Shown here piece by piece: positions 36,696 through 45,766 of a DNA stretch of 64,000 nucleotides. Source of the stretch: JAFNAG01 sp963739235 (GTDB lineage Bacteria; Acidobacteriota; UBA6911); NCBI GenBank assembly GCA_963739235.1, contig CAVTZY010000027.1, forward strand, positions 186,001-250,000. The letters are read 5' to 3'. The position numbers and the translations under genes are program-made. A model generated the notes under the pieces. It did no database searches. It saw nothing but the letters and a program-made list of their open reading frames with translations, and was not told the DNA's origin. Each line of letters begins with the position of its first letter. Position 1 is the first letter of the stretch.

Positions 36696-39284
36696 ATGTT
36701 TCAACTGGTAAAGACTTCATGCCTGGCAATTTCCTGGGTCGTTCTTTTGTCGGTCACATGTGCCGTCGACGCGGCATATGGACAAGCCGGGACCGTCCGG
36801 GGGATGGTTCTGGATCCCAGTGGTGCCATTATTCCCCAAGCATCAGTAACTATCCGGAATGCGCTTACTGGTTATCAGCAAACGGCGACAGCTGATGAAC
36901 ACGGTGCGTTTGTGTTTGCCAACATCCCTCCGAATCCGTACCGTCTCGAGGTGATTTTTAAGGGATTTGAGACTTATCGTCAGGACCTCGATGTCCGCAC
37001 ATCGGTTCCCATTGATCTCAAGATTTCCATGAAAATGGCGGGTGTCTCGATTACGGTCAATGTCGAAGCGGCGGCCGATGTACTGGAGAATGTCCCGTCC
37101 GCACACATCGACCTGAGCAAGGAAGTGTTTTCGAAGCTGCCTACTTTCTCTCCGAGTTCAGGATTGAGCGATGCCATCATCCTCGCGACGCCGGGAGTGG
37201 TGGCCGACTCCAATGGTTTCTTTCATCCGTTGGGGGATCATGCCCAGACAAGCTTTTCCATAGACGGCCAGCCGGTAAGCGACCAACAGAGCAAGCTATT
37301 CTCGACGCAACTGCCGCTGAACGCGATCTCCTCGATGGAGCTGATCACGGGTGCGCCAGGTGCGGAGTACGGTGATAAAACCAGTCTGGTTGTAAACGCG
37401 ACGACCCAGTCCGGCCTGAACGCAGCCAAACCATTCGGGAGCTTCGGCTTGGGGTACGGCTCCTACGGCTCCCCGTCCGAGGAGGCGTCGCTCGGCTGGG
37501 GCACCGCCAAATATGGCAACTTCGTGGTGATCAATACCGGCCGTTCCGGCAGATTCCTGGACACGCCTGAGTTTCAGCCTATCCACGCCATTGGCAACAA
37601 CGAAACGCTTTTTGACCATTTCGATTTGAGGCTCAACGAAAAGGACACCTTGCACATCAACCTCATGGGCGCGCGTAATTGGTTCCAAGTGCCCAACTCT
37701 TACGACCAGATCGGACAGGATCAGCGGCAGAAGACGATCACATATAACTTCTCTCCCAGCTATCAGCACGTCTTCAGCGCTACGACCCTGTTGAACGTCA
37801 ATGCTTTCTTCCGGCAGGATCAGATTAACTACTATCCCAGCCGCGACCTGCTTGACGACACACCTGCGACCATCGCACAGGCGAGACGCCTCCGAAATTT
37901 CGGATTCAAGGGAGACCTTTCCTATACCAAAGGCCATCACAATCTAAAGGTGGGCCTGCAAGTCATGCAGACGCAATTGCGTGAGGGCTTCAATCTGGGC
38001 GTCACCGATCCATTATTCAACGCGATTTGTGTGGACGGTGACGGAAACCCATTAATCCTGCCCGGCGTTGCAAACCCGGCTCTCTGTGCCAGCCATGGTT
38101 TCCAGCCCAATCCGGATCTCATGCCGGGACTGATTCCATTCGATCTTACGCGTGGCGGGGCTTTGTTTAATTTCAGCGGGCGCGCCAGAGTCAACGAGTT
38201 CGCCTTTTACGCTCAAGACGCCTTGACGATGGGAAACCTCACAATCTCGCCGGGCTTGAGGATCGATCGATATGTTGGTTTAGGCAAGGCCACCGGGGTT
38301 CAGCCGCGCATGGGAATTTCGTACCTCGTCAAGCCAACAGGGACTGTCCTCCGTGTTTCCTATTCCAGGACACTGGAGACGCCGTATAACGAAAACCTCA
38401 TCCTTTCGAGTGCGACCGGCGCCGGCGGCCTGGCAACCAACATTTTCGGATTCTTCAGCGACCAACCGCTGCTACCGGGGCGACGCAATCAGTATAATGC
38501 CGGGATGCAACAGTCCTTGGGACGTTTCTTTATCATCGATGGCGACTATGTTTGGAAGTTCACAAATAACGCCTATGATTTTGGCACCCTGTTGGACACT
38601 CCGATTACATTTCCGATTTCCTGGCACAAGTCAAAGATTGACGGCGTGTCACTGCGGATTGGAACTACGAATATACACGGGCTGCAGGCCTTTACAACCA
38701 TGGGGCACACGCGCGCTCGTTACTTCGGCCCTGAACTGGGTGGGCTGATATTTAACTCGCCCCTGGACACCAGTGTGTTTCGCATCGATCACGACCAGGC
38801 ATTGCAACAAACGACGAACGTGCGCTACCAACTCCCCAAGAACGGCGCGTGGTTCTCATTCACCTGGCGCTATGACAGTGGATTAGTGTCCGGAGCGGTG
38901 ACCAGCCTGGACGACGCGCTCGGCTTGACCGGCGCCCAGCAGGCGGCAGTAGGGTTTTTCTGCGGGAATCAGACCGCATCCCCAGGGAACCCGATTACCG
39001 CATGCAGCAGTTCAAATTACGGTGCCACGCGCTTGGTGATTCCTGCGCCCGGCACGTTTGATGCAGACCTGAATCCACCCCGGGTCGCGCCCCGGCACCT
39101 GTTCGATGTAGGCATTGGAACCGATAATCTTTTCCGGAGCACCGAAAAGACCCGAATAGCGCTAAAGTTCAGTGTGGTGAACTTGACGGACAAGGTCGCG
39201 CTATACAACTTCCTGTCGACGTTCAGTGGCACGCACTTTGTGTCGCCGCGGACCTATCAGGCGGAGATAAAATTGACTTTTTAA
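36696..39284 (+). CDS. TonB-dependent receptor, Oar-like, with carboxypeptidase-regulatory domain
   Basis: 862 aa from ATG 36696 (GGGAGG 4 bases upstream). A signal peptide ends at AYGQAG; residues ~33-110 form a carboxypeptidase-regulatory-like fold (VRGMVLDPSGAIIPQASVTI, DEHGAFVFANIPPNPY), residues ~120-230 the plug (ATPGVVADSNG, FSIDGQPV), and the rest the outer-membrane barrel, closing with EIKLTF, a C-terminal Phe as required by the BAM complex. This architecture is massively expanded in Acidobacteriota, where the ligands are mostly unknown. Neighbours give no substrate clue; the gene is alone. The periplasmic chaperone encoded at 27964 could serve it. Confidence 0.92.
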   Translation: MFQLVKTSCLAISWVVLLSVTCAVDAAYGQAGTVRGMVLDPSGAIIPQASVTIRNALTGYQQTATADEHGAFVFANIPPNPYRLEVIFKGFETYRQDLDVRTSVPIDLKISMKMAGVSITVNVEAAADVLENVPSAHIDLSKEVFSKLPTFSPSSGLSDAIILATPGVVADSNGFFHPLGDHAQTSFSIDGQPVSDQQSKLFSTQLPLNAISSMELITGAPGAEYGDKTSLVVNATTQSGLNAAKPFGSFGLGYGSYGSPSEEASLGWGTAKYGNFVVINTGRSGRFLDTPEFQPIHAIGNNETLFDHFDLRLNEKDTLHINLMGARNWFQVPNSYDQIGQDQRQKTITYNFSPSYQHVFSATTLLNVNAFFRQDQINYYPSRDLLDDTPATIAQARRLRNFGFKGDLSYTKGHHNLKVGLQVMQTQLREGFNLGVTDPLFNAICVDGDGNPLILPGVANPALCASHGFQPNPDLMPGLIPFDLTRGGALFNFSGRARVNEFAFYAQDALTMGNLTISPGLRIDRYVGLGKATGVQPRMGISYLVKPTGTVLRVSYSRTLETPYNENLILSSATGAGGLATNIFGFFSDQPLLPGRRNQYNAGMQQSLGRFFIIDGDYVWKFTNNAYDFGTLLDTPITFPISWHKSKIDGVSLRIGTTNIHGLQAFTTMGHTRARYFGPELGGLIFNSPLDTSVFRIDHDQALQQTTNVRYQLPKNGAWFSFTWRYDSGLVSGAVTSLDDALGLTGAQQAAVGFFCGNQTASPGNPITACSSSNYGATRLVIPAPGTFDADLNPPRVAPRHLFDVGIGTDNLFRSTEKTRIALKFSVVNLTDKVALYNFLSTFSGTHFVSPRTYQAEIKLTF

Positions 39285-39677
39285 CGAAAATGCGACAGGT
39301 CCTAACGTCGAACGGAGAAGCAGGTTCCAACTGGAGGAAATCGCCGAGGTACAGCTGGATCTCGTCCCAAACTCGCCGGTAGAATAATAGATAAATGCGT
39401 TTTCGTGTTGGGGAGATTCTACGGCGGATCGCTGATGAAAGTATGCGGCATTCTCTCTATGCAGGCAAGCGGCCGAATTTTGAGCAGGGATGGCAGCTGA
39501 ATGCTTGAAACTAGCGTGAGATGAGCCAGGACCAGATCGGCGCCTCGGTGGGCTCCCAAGCACATGCGGCATTGCGTTCCAAAATCCTGTCCCGTTCCTT
39601 GCGGCCAGGCGTGGCGCGACGCAGGCGCCTTCCGTAGATGCCGAGGAGTCTGCCCTTGATGTCCTCGGGCCCGACGG
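39285..39677. other. Intergenic region with a coding-like minus-strand segment
   Basis: No established gene. On the minus strand a frame from about 39685 to a TAG near 39515 reads protein-like (EDIKGRLLGIYGRRLRR, ERDRILERNAACAWEP) but lacks a standard start and overlaps the ogt stop. It could be a remnant of a third DNA-repair gene or chance. Confidence 0.3.
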
Positions 39678-40157
39678 TCAGATGAGCCGGGCGCCTTCGA
39701 GTTCAAGCAGGGCTTCCTTGATCGGCAGTCCGCCCCCGTACCCGGTCAGTTTGCCGTTGCTTCCGATCACCCGATGGCATGGAATCACGATGGGGATCGG
39801 GTTGGAACCGTTCGCGGCGCCCACGGCGCGTGAGGCGTGAGGTTTGCCGATCCGGTTTGCCAGTTCGCCGTAGGAAATCACCTCGCCATACGGGATCTTT
39901 TCCAGTGCATGCCACACTGACAGCTGGAAGGACGTGCCGACAGGGTGAAGCGGCAGGTCGAAGCGCGTCAGCTTCTTTTGGAAATAGGCCTGGAGTTGGC
40001 GAATCGTCTCGCGCACTACGCTGCATTCCGACTCCTGCCAATCCGGGTCGGGCCGCGCGGCACGTTTCCCGGAGCCGAACAGGATGGAATGCAGACCGGC
40101 CTCATCACCGGCGATCGACAGGGGCCCGACAGGGCTGTTCATGATCGTGTACTTCAT
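39678..40157 (-). CDS. ogt: Methylated-DNA-protein-cysteine methyltransferase
   Basis: 159 aa from ATG 40157 (GGAGGAG upstream); the open frame continues above but is overlap with the previous gene. Alkyl-acceptor Cys127 lies in IPCHRVIG, preceded by the DNA-binding helix-turn-helix (YGEVISYGELANRIG, RAVGAANGSNP). It removes O6-methyl/alkyl groups from guanine by a suicide reaction. Its ATG overlaps the stop of the Ada-AlkA gene by ATGA, so the two repair proteins are co-translated. Confidence 0.95.
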   Translation of the reverse strand: MKYTIMNSPVGPLSIAGDEAGLHSILFGSGKRAARPDPDWQESECSVVRETIRQLQAYFQKKLTRFDLPLHPVGTSFQLSVWHALEKIPYGEVISYGELANRIGKPHASRAVGAANGSNPIPIVIPCHRVIGSNGKLTGYGGGLPIKEALLELEGARLI

Positions 40158-41665
40158 GGGATTCTCCTCCTTGGCCGTTTGGTTACTTTGCCAGACTGCA
40201 TCGTGGAGGCCGATTCCGCTGCCTCCGCCCAGATATGCATGGCAGCATACGATCGCCACGGGCGCCAGGCTTCCGCGCGTTCAGTCAGCACCTGAACGCC
40301 GGCGTATCCTTGGACGCCGGCCGAGCGCAGCAATACGAGGTCGTTTATCGGGAAGGCGTCCGGCTCGCCGAGTGCACGCATCGCGACATAGTGAGCTGTC
40401 CACCCGCCGATGCCGGGGATCGCGGTAAATGTCTCGACAAACGAGTCGAGATCGCAGGCGCCATCGAACGAAATCGAGCCGCGACAGGTTGCGCTCGCGA
40501 GCTCCCGCAGCGTCTGTGCCCGTTTTTCCGTCAGGCCCATGCGGCTGTAATCCGCTTCTGCCAGAGCCTCCGCCGTGGGAAACAGCGCGCCGTGCTCCGA
40601 GCGCCGGCCGAACGCTTCGACGATTCGGCCCGTCAGCGTGGTGGCGCCTTTCACCGTCACCTGCTGGCCGAGCACCGCGCGCACCGCCAGCTCAAAACCA
40701 CCCCAGGCACCTGGCACGCGCAGGCCCGGCCGCCGCCCTACCGAGCGCGCCAGCCAGGGATCGCGCCGGAGATGTCGAGAGATTTCTCCGGGATCCGCGC
40801 CCAGATCAAAGATGCGGCGCACCCGTTCCAGAATTCTCAGCAGGGAACGCGGATCGGGAAAGTGCACCCGCACTTCCAGGCATGGCAACCCTTCCACCGG
40901 CCGGGCCTCGAAGAAGCCGGCCGCGCCGTCGAGAAAAATGGTCCGCCGGTAACTGCGTTCAGTGACCGATTCCACGCCGGGTGTCGCCCGAGGCTTCAGG
41001 AACGAGATCAGCGCGTCCCATTCGTAGGGCGGCCGGAAGGCCAGCCGGAAGTGATATTCGTTGATCTCTTCCGGTTCGCCTGCGTGCGGCCCGATGTGCC
41101 GCAATTCGCGCGGCGAGCGCCCGTACAGGGTCTGGAAGGTGGCATTGAAACGCCGGACGCTGCGGAAACCTGCGGAAAACGCCACCTGGGTCAGGGGCAG
41201 CGCGGTCTCATCGATCAGTTTTTTCGCGAAGTGCAGGCGCCGCGTTTGCGCCACCGCTACCGGCGTCGCGCCCAGGTGCTTGAGAAAGAGACGCCGCAAC
41301 TGGCGCCCACCGATGCCGAGCCTCGTGGCCAGCTCTTCGACACCTTCGGCATCGAGAGCGCCGCCGGCGATCAGGCGCAGCGCGCGAGAAACGGTTGCCG
41401 AACTCCCCAGCCACGCGGGCGTACCGGGGGACGCTTCGGGACGGCAGCGCAGGCAGGGCCGGAAACCGGCCGCCGCAGCGGCGGCCGCCGAGGGGAAATA
41501 GCGCACATTCCACGGCTTCGGAGCGGCGACCGGGCAGACGGGCCGGCAGTAGATCCCGGTGGTAACGACCCCGATGAAAAATCGCCCGTCGAAGCGCGCA
41601 TCCCGCGCCAGTCTTGCCCGTTCCAATACCTTCCCGTCGTGTTCCATGTCGATGAATATAGCCAA
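40154..41665 (-). CDS. alkA: Ada-type regulator fused to AlkA 3-methyladenine glycosylase
   Basis: About 500 aa; TTG 41665 or ATG 41647 could be the start. Order of domains: Ada metal-binding domain (residues ~15-90) with YCRPVCP and PCLRCRP cysteines, AraC-type helix-turn-helix (~95-190, FSAGFRSVRRFNATF), AlkA N-terminal domain (~205-290), and an HhH-GPD glycosylase domain (~300-480) with the hairpin FTAIPGIGGWTAHYVAM and the catalytic Asp in PINDLVL. It therefore combines methyl-phosphotriester sensing, transcription control and excision of alkylated bases, a known fusion in Actinobacteria and others. The operon partner ogt completes an adaptive response. Confidence 0.93.
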   Translation of the reverse strand: MAIFIDMEHDGKVLERARLARDARFDGRFFIGVVTTGIYCRPVCPVAAPKPWNVRYFPSAAAAAAAGFRPCLRCRPEASPGTPAWLGSSATVSRALRLIAGGALDAEGVEELATRLGIGGRQLRRLFLKHLGATPVAVAQTRRLHFAKKLIDETALPLTQVAFSAGFRSVRRFNATFQTLYGRSPRELRHIGPHAGEPEEINEYHFRLAFRPPYEWDALISFLKPRATPGVESVTERSYRRTIFLDGAAGFFEARPVEGLPCLEVRVHFPDPRSLLRILERVRRIFDLGADPGEISRHLRRDPWLARSVGRRPGLRVPGAWGGFELAVRAVLGQQVTVKGATTLTGRIVEAFGRRSEHGALFPTAEALAEADYSRMGLTEKRAQTLRELASATCRGSISFDGACDLDSFVETFTAIPGIGGWTAHYVAMRALGEPDAFPINDLVLLRSAGVQGYAGVQVLTERAEAWRPWRSYAAMHIWAEAAESASTMQSGKVTKRPRRRIP

Positions 41666-41868
41666 ATCCGTGCCCCGTGACTAGCCGTTTTCGGACCTGG
41701 AATTCTCGACCGGGCAGAACCGGATCCCCGGGCGCTCCGGCTGCAATGTTCCACGGTTCGCTCCAAAAACAATCGTGGATCCGGTGGGACACCCGCGTTC
41801 CCATTCCTCCGCGACTCCGTGACGTAATCTTCTTGCCGGTTCACATCCTTTATGTTACAAAGTTCTTT

Positions 41869-43476
41869 ATGTTAAGACAACCATCGATGAGCCAGAGCGC
41901 GCCCGGGCTTCCGCGGCTGCGCATGCCGGGACGCGTGGCGCGAAAATCCGCGCTGCTCGTGATGCCGTTCTATCCCAAGAGCCGGCACGGCAGCCTGGGC
42001 AAGCACGTGCTGACTCCGGCGCTGACGCTGTCCGCCGTAGCCGCCGCGACGCCCGCGGAATGGCAGATCCGCGTCTGGGACGAAAACCTGTTACAGGGCC
42101 TGCCCCCTCACGAACCTGTGCCGGAAATCGTGGGGATCACAGTCCACCTCACGTTCGCGCAAAGGGCGTACGAGCTGGCCGCGTGGTATCGAGCCCGCGG
42201 CGCGCGCGTGATCCTCGGCGGCCTGCACGTGCAATCGTGCCCTGCGGAGGCGGCGAACCACGCAGACGCGATCTCGCTGGGCAATGGCGTGGAAGCCTGG
42301 CCGCGCATTCTGCGGGACGTCGAATCCGGATGCCTCGCGCCGGTCTATCGGGGCAGCTATGAAACGCCCTTCAGTCGCGAACCCCGGCCGCGTCGCGAGC
42401 TGGTGGATCGGGCGAGTTTTCTGACGATTGCCAGCCTGATCGCCACGCGCGGGTGCGCGAACCGCTGCGGATTTTGCTACCTGTCCACCTCCTCGATCCG
42501 CATGCGCTATGAGGCGCGCGATCCCGACGACGTGGCGCGCGAACTCGCCGCGCTCGCGGAACCGTACGCCGTGTTCATCGACAACAACCTCGGCTCCGAC
42601 CGCGAGTATCTGCGTTCCCTGTGTCTCGCCTTAAAACCGGTCGGCAGGATCTGGAGCGCCGCGGTGACGGCCGATGTCGCCGACGATCCTGCCCTGGTGC
42701 GCGCAATGAGCGCAGCAGGTTGTATGGGAGTATTCCTTGGGCTCGAGTCCGTAAATCCCGCCAGCCTGGCGGAGGCCGGAAAGAGAAACGCGTCTTCCGA
42801 CCGGTACGCCGCCCAGGTTTCCGTGTTCCGCGACCATCAAATCCAGGTGAATGCCAGCTTCGTGTTCGGCTTCGACCACGACGATTCCGGCACGTTTGAA
42901 CGAACAGTCGCCTGGATCGAACGGCACCGGCTGGCGTGCGCTACCTTTCATATTCTCACGCCGTACCCGGGCACCCCGCTCTTCCGCCGGCTGGAACGCG
43001 AGGGGCGCATTCTGACCCGCGACTGGTCGCGATACGACACTTCTCATGCCGTGTTCGCCCCACGCCACATGAGTTCCCACGAACTGGAAGAGGGCTACGC
43101 CTGGTGCTATCGTGAGCTGTTTTCAGTCGGATCGATCTGGCGCCGCCGCCCTCGGGATTCAGCCGCCCTGCCCGCCTATCTCGCCGGCAGCATCCTCTAT
43201 AAAAGGATGAATTGGCTGTGGCCTCGATTGACTCACGCGCGTGCCACCCACGCCGTCTGGCGCCCGCTCATCGCCCTGGCACGCCGCCGCCATGTAGCGC
43301 GCATGGTAAAAGTTGCGTCTACGCGTGAGCCAACGTGTGCGGCCAATGGCTTGCGATGCAATGGGAGCTCTTCAACCAGAGCGCGCACAAAAAGGCGCTC
43401 GCCGACGGCCGGCTCAAATCGCGGTGATTCCAGCTACTCATCCAGATGCCTCTCAAGTTTGCGGGCGCCGAGGTAA
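41869..43476 (+). CDS. B12-binding radical-SAM protein
   Basis: 535 aa if read from ATG 41869 (ATG 41887 is possible; neither has a clear ribosome site). The N-terminal half resembles a cobalamin-binding Rossmann domain (EIVGITVHLTFAQRAYELA, RVILGGLHVQSCP), followed by the radical-SAM core with CX3CX2C in RGCANRCGFCYLS and FLGLESVNP. This BchE/PhpK-like architecture performs methylation, cyclisation or thiomethylation of diverse substrates. The last ~60 residues (after ARMVKVAS) turn Ser/Arg-rich and overlap the convergent gene at 43434; a frameshift near 43320 or read-through is likely. Two copies of CTTTATGTTA (41849-41876) lie at the start. Confidence 0.8.
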   Translation: MLRQPSMSQSAPGLPRLRMPGRVARKSALLVMPFYPKSRHGSLGKHVLTPALTLSAVAAATPAEWQIRVWDENLLQGLPPHEPVPEIVGITVHLTFAQRAYELAAWYRARGARVILGGLHVQSCPAEAANHADAISLGNGVEAWPRILRDVESGCLAPVYRGSYETPFSREPRPRRELVDRASFLTIASLIATRGCANRCGFCYLSTSSIRMRYEARDPDDVARELAALAEPYAVFIDNNLGSDREYLRSLCLALKPVGRIWSAAVTADVADDPALVRAMSAAGCMGVFLGLESVNPASLAEAGKRNASSDRYAAQVSVFRDHQIQVNASFVFGFDHDDSGTFERTVAWIERHRLACATFHILTPYPGTPLFRRLEREGRILTRDWSRYDTSHAVFAPRHMSSHELEEGYAWCYRELFSVGSIWRRRPRDSAALPAYLAGSILYKRMNWLWPRLTHARATHAVWRPLIALARRRHVARMVKVASTREPTCAANGLRCNGSSSTRARTKRRSPTAGSNRGDSSYSSRCLSSLRAPR

Positions 43477-43874
43477 GCGGCCAGCAGGTAGAGAAGGATA
43501 AAGATGGCCGCGGCGCACGCGACAATGAGACATCGGCCAAGGGCCGCGCCCGGAGAGATTTCAGGATCCTTCAACATCCAGAAGCCCGAGCCTGCGATGA
43601 CACAGACCGCATAAAAACCGGCGACGAGCGATGCCCGCAGCCGGGGAATCACAATGCCTCCGAAGTAGAGGATCGCCGCAATGGCAAGCACGACATTCGC
43701 GATCAGGACCAGCGCGACATCGATGAATTCCGTGATCGACTGATGCAGCCACAGCTGCCGGTACAGGACGTCCAGCCAGAGCGCCGCGATAGTCGCAAGG
43801 TACATTTGCGCGCACACCCGGCGGAAAATCGAAGCACTGCGTTCATCCGCCTGCAGGCCGGGTTGTTTCTTCAT
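43434..43874 (-). CDS. Four-segment membrane protein paired with an XRE regulator
   Basis: 146 aa from ATG 43874, with GGAGGAG just upstream; its start overlaps the stop of the XRE gene by ATGA. Four hydrophobic segments cover residues ~25-140. Pairs of a small XRE repressor with a short 4-segment membrane protein of this kind are widespread; the regulator is thought to sense or control the membrane partner. Function unknown. It converges on the B12/radical-SAM gene and overlaps its doubtful tail. Confidence 0.75.
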   Translation of the reverse strand: MKKQPGLQADERSASIFRRVCAQMYLATIAALWLDVLYRQLWLHQSITEFIDVALVLIANVVLAIAAILYFGGIVIPRLRASLVAGFYAVCVIAGSGFWMLKDPEISPGAALGRCLIVACAAAIFILLYLLAAYLGARKLERHLDE

Positions 43875-44074
43875 GGCTCCTCCTCCCAAAACAGCTGATC
43901 CAGGGTACGGTGCAACGCCCTGGCAATGCGAATGCACAGTTTCAGCGTCGGGTTGTACTCCCCCTTCTCGATCAATCCGATCGTCTGGCGGGTCGCTCCG
44001 ATCCGGTTCGCCAAGTCCTGCTGCGTCCAACCTTTTTCGACGCGCGCAACCTTGATGCGTATGTTCGTTCCCAT
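43871..44074 (-). CDS. XRE-family transcriptional regulator
   Basis: 67 aa, essentially a lone helix-turn-helix of the Cro/C1 type: RVEKGWTQQDLANRIGATRQ then TIGLIEKGEYNPTLKLCIRI. GAAGG precedes the ATG. Such minimal regulators (YozG-like) repress their own operon. The palindrome at 44163-44187, 90 bases upstream and overlapping a divergent promoter, is a likely operator. It is translationally coupled to the membrane protein. Confidence 0.9.
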   Translation of the reverse strand: MGTNIRIKVARVEKGWTQQDLANRIGATRQTIGLIEKGEYNPTLKLCIRIARALHRTLDQLFWEEEP

Positions 44075-44161
44075 ATTATTCGCCTTCGAATTCTCATCAT
44101 AAGCAGGTCGAGCCCTTCAAGTAAACATATTTTGCTTTATGCAATATATATTATATTTTTC

Positions 44162-44190
44162 TTGACATATGTAAGCTATATATGTCATAT
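44162..44190 (+). promoter_or_regulatory. Sigma-70 promoter overlapped by a palindromic operator
   Basis: TTGACA (44162-44167), 17 bases, TCATAT (44185-44190) forms a near-consensus promoter toward the WG-repeat gene. TGACATAT (44163-44170) and ATATGTCA (44180-44187) are perfect inverted repeats covering both hexamers, ideal for a repressor. The region is AT-rich in a GC-rich window. Confidence 0.7.
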
Positions 44191-44247
44191 AGTAATGGAC
44201 AAGTTTCAAATAGTATGTTTTAGCAGTCATAACCAAGGAGGGACATC

Positions 44248-45411
44248 ATGAGAAATCAAGGATCCATGACCACAGTGCGGAGTCAGAGGCCGGCAGTTTT
44301 CCGGATCACAAATCTGGTCATGATTGCCGCCGTGATGGGATTGTGGGTATTCGCCGTAATAAGTCGCGCGCCGACGAAGGTCCTTGGTATCGGTAGAGAC
44401 GGCAAGAGGGCGTTGACGCTTGACTACGATACCGGGTCCTCCTTCTCCGAGGGTTTGGCCCCGGTCCGAAGAAGTGGGAGATGGGGGTACATCGACAAAC
44501 GGGGTGTCTTGATCATCCCGCCGACATTTGCGGACGCCGGTCCCTTTCATAACGGTCTCGCCCGGGTAATGCATCACGGGAAAGCCGGGTTTATCGATCA
44601 CCGCGGTGAGTTTGGTATCTCGCCTCAATTCGAATGGAGCGCGGATTTTTCCGGGGAACTGGCTGCTGTGGCAGTCAGCAACAAGTTCGGCTATGTGGAT
44701 GTCAGCGGAAGATTCGCGATCCCGCCGCGCATCCTCTCGGCGAGTGACTTCCACGATGGTCTGGCGGCGGTCCAACTCGCGGCGGCGGGCGCGGAGCAAT
44801 GGGGATATGTCGACCAAAAGGGGAATCTTGTCATCCCTGCGCGGTTCGCCCGCGCGGACGGATTCAGCGACGGCATGGCTGCCGTGAAGATCCAGGGACC
44901 GAGCGGTTCTCTCTGTGGCTTCATCGACAAGTCCGGGGAGTTTGCCATTCCTCCGCGCTTCAGCGAGTCGGTAGCATTTGCGGAAGGTTTTGCCTCTGTT
45001 AAAGTGGGGCCCGACGCCGCAGCGGTGGGTGCCAGCTCTCATCCCACGACGGCCTGGGGGTTTGTCGACAAGGAGGGGACCATCGTGGTCACGCCCCAAT
45101 TTCAAAATCCCGGATTCTTTTCCGAAGGGCTGGCGGCTGTCCGTTTCGGCGACAAGTGGGGGTACATCGATAAGCTCGGCAAGTGGGTGATCCTGCCGCA
45201 ATTCGATGAAGCGCGTGGTTTTTCCGACGGGCTTGCGCTCGTCGGGGCCCGGAATGCGGCGGGCAGGATCGGGTATGGCTACATCAAGAGCTCCGGCCAA
45301 TACGTGGTGGGGCCCCGGCTGGATATCGTCGGTGCCTCCCCGTTTTCCAGCGGCATGGCCCTGCTTACCATCGCCAGAACCTGGTATGAGCGCCTGAGCC
45401 CGCTGAGCTGA
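44248..45411 (+). CDS. WG (KWG) beta-repeat protein, membrane anchored
   Basis: 387 aa with AAGGAGGG before the ATG. A hydrophobic segment at residues ~20-40 anchors or exports it. Eight repeats of about 40 residues follow, each with a WGYID-like core: RWGYIDKRG, AGFIDHRG, FGYVDVSG, WGYVDQKG, CGFIDKSG, WGFVDKEG, WGYIDKLG and YGYIKSSG. WG repeats build extracellular or periplasmic surface structures; the ligand is unknown. It is transcribed from the palindrome-containing promoter divergent to the XRE/membrane pair, so all three may form one regulon. Confidence 0.85.
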   Translation: MRNQGSMTTVRSQRPAVFRITNLVMIAAVMGLWVFAVISRAPTKVLGIGRDGKRALTLDYDTGSSFSEGLAPVRRSGRWGYIDKRGVLIIPPTFADAGPFHNGLARVMHHGKAGFIDHRGEFGISPQFEWSADFSGELAAVAVSNKFGYVDVSGRFAIPPRILSASDFHDGLAAVQLAAAGAEQWGYVDQKGNLVIPARFARADGFSDGMAAVKIQGPSGSLCGFIDKSGEFAIPPRFSESVAFAEGFASVKVGPDAAAVGASSHPTTAWGFVDKEGTIVVTPQFQNPGFFSEGLAAVRFGDKWGYIDKLGKWVILPQFDEARGFSDGLALVGARNAAGRIGYGYIKSSGQYVVGPRLDIVGASPFSSGMALLTIARTWYERLSPLS

Positions 45412-45567
45412 TCTTACAGATAGGGGTGAGAGGCGCCCAGAGGCTCGCAGGGCGCCACTCCGGCCCGTTTGAGGGGACGCAGAGTCCTCTCGATGACGGC
45501 GGCGCTGTCGATCAGGCTGATGGTTTTGCGCGGGCTGCCACAACGCAGAAAAATCAGAGGGTCCCTT
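45412..45567. other. Short gap after the WG-repeat gene
   Basis: No gene or repeat recognised. Confidence 0.4.
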
Positions 45568-45735
45568 TCATTTCACATCCCGGATCATGACCACATCGTC
45601 GTTGCTGGCGCCGCGACTCAATGCCAGCTGCTTGCCGTCGCGCGAAACATCGAAAGAAAATACCATGTCGGTTTTAAAATCAGTGATCTTAGTGGGAGGC
45701 CTGCCACAGCCTCGTTCTTACGCAATATCGGGTGA
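45568..45735 (-). pseudogene. C-terminal remnant of a kinase/WD40-type protein
   Basis: About 45 residues before a TGA at 45568-45570 read KITDFKTDMVFSFDVSRDGK and LALSRGASNDDVVMIRDVK. This is the usual last propeller blade of acidobacterial serine/threonine kinases or response regulators with TolB-like tails (ITDF..D.IFSF..S.DGK.LA.SRG...DVV.I). Upstream coding sequence is absent, so this is a truncated leftover. Confidence 0.65.
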
Positions 45736-45766
45736 ACCTGCGGTTTCGGAATTATCAGACTCGAAA

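Noticed and set aside
40235..41680. A 481-codon plus-strand frame
   Set aside because: Antisense to the Ada-AlkA gene with recognisable domains.
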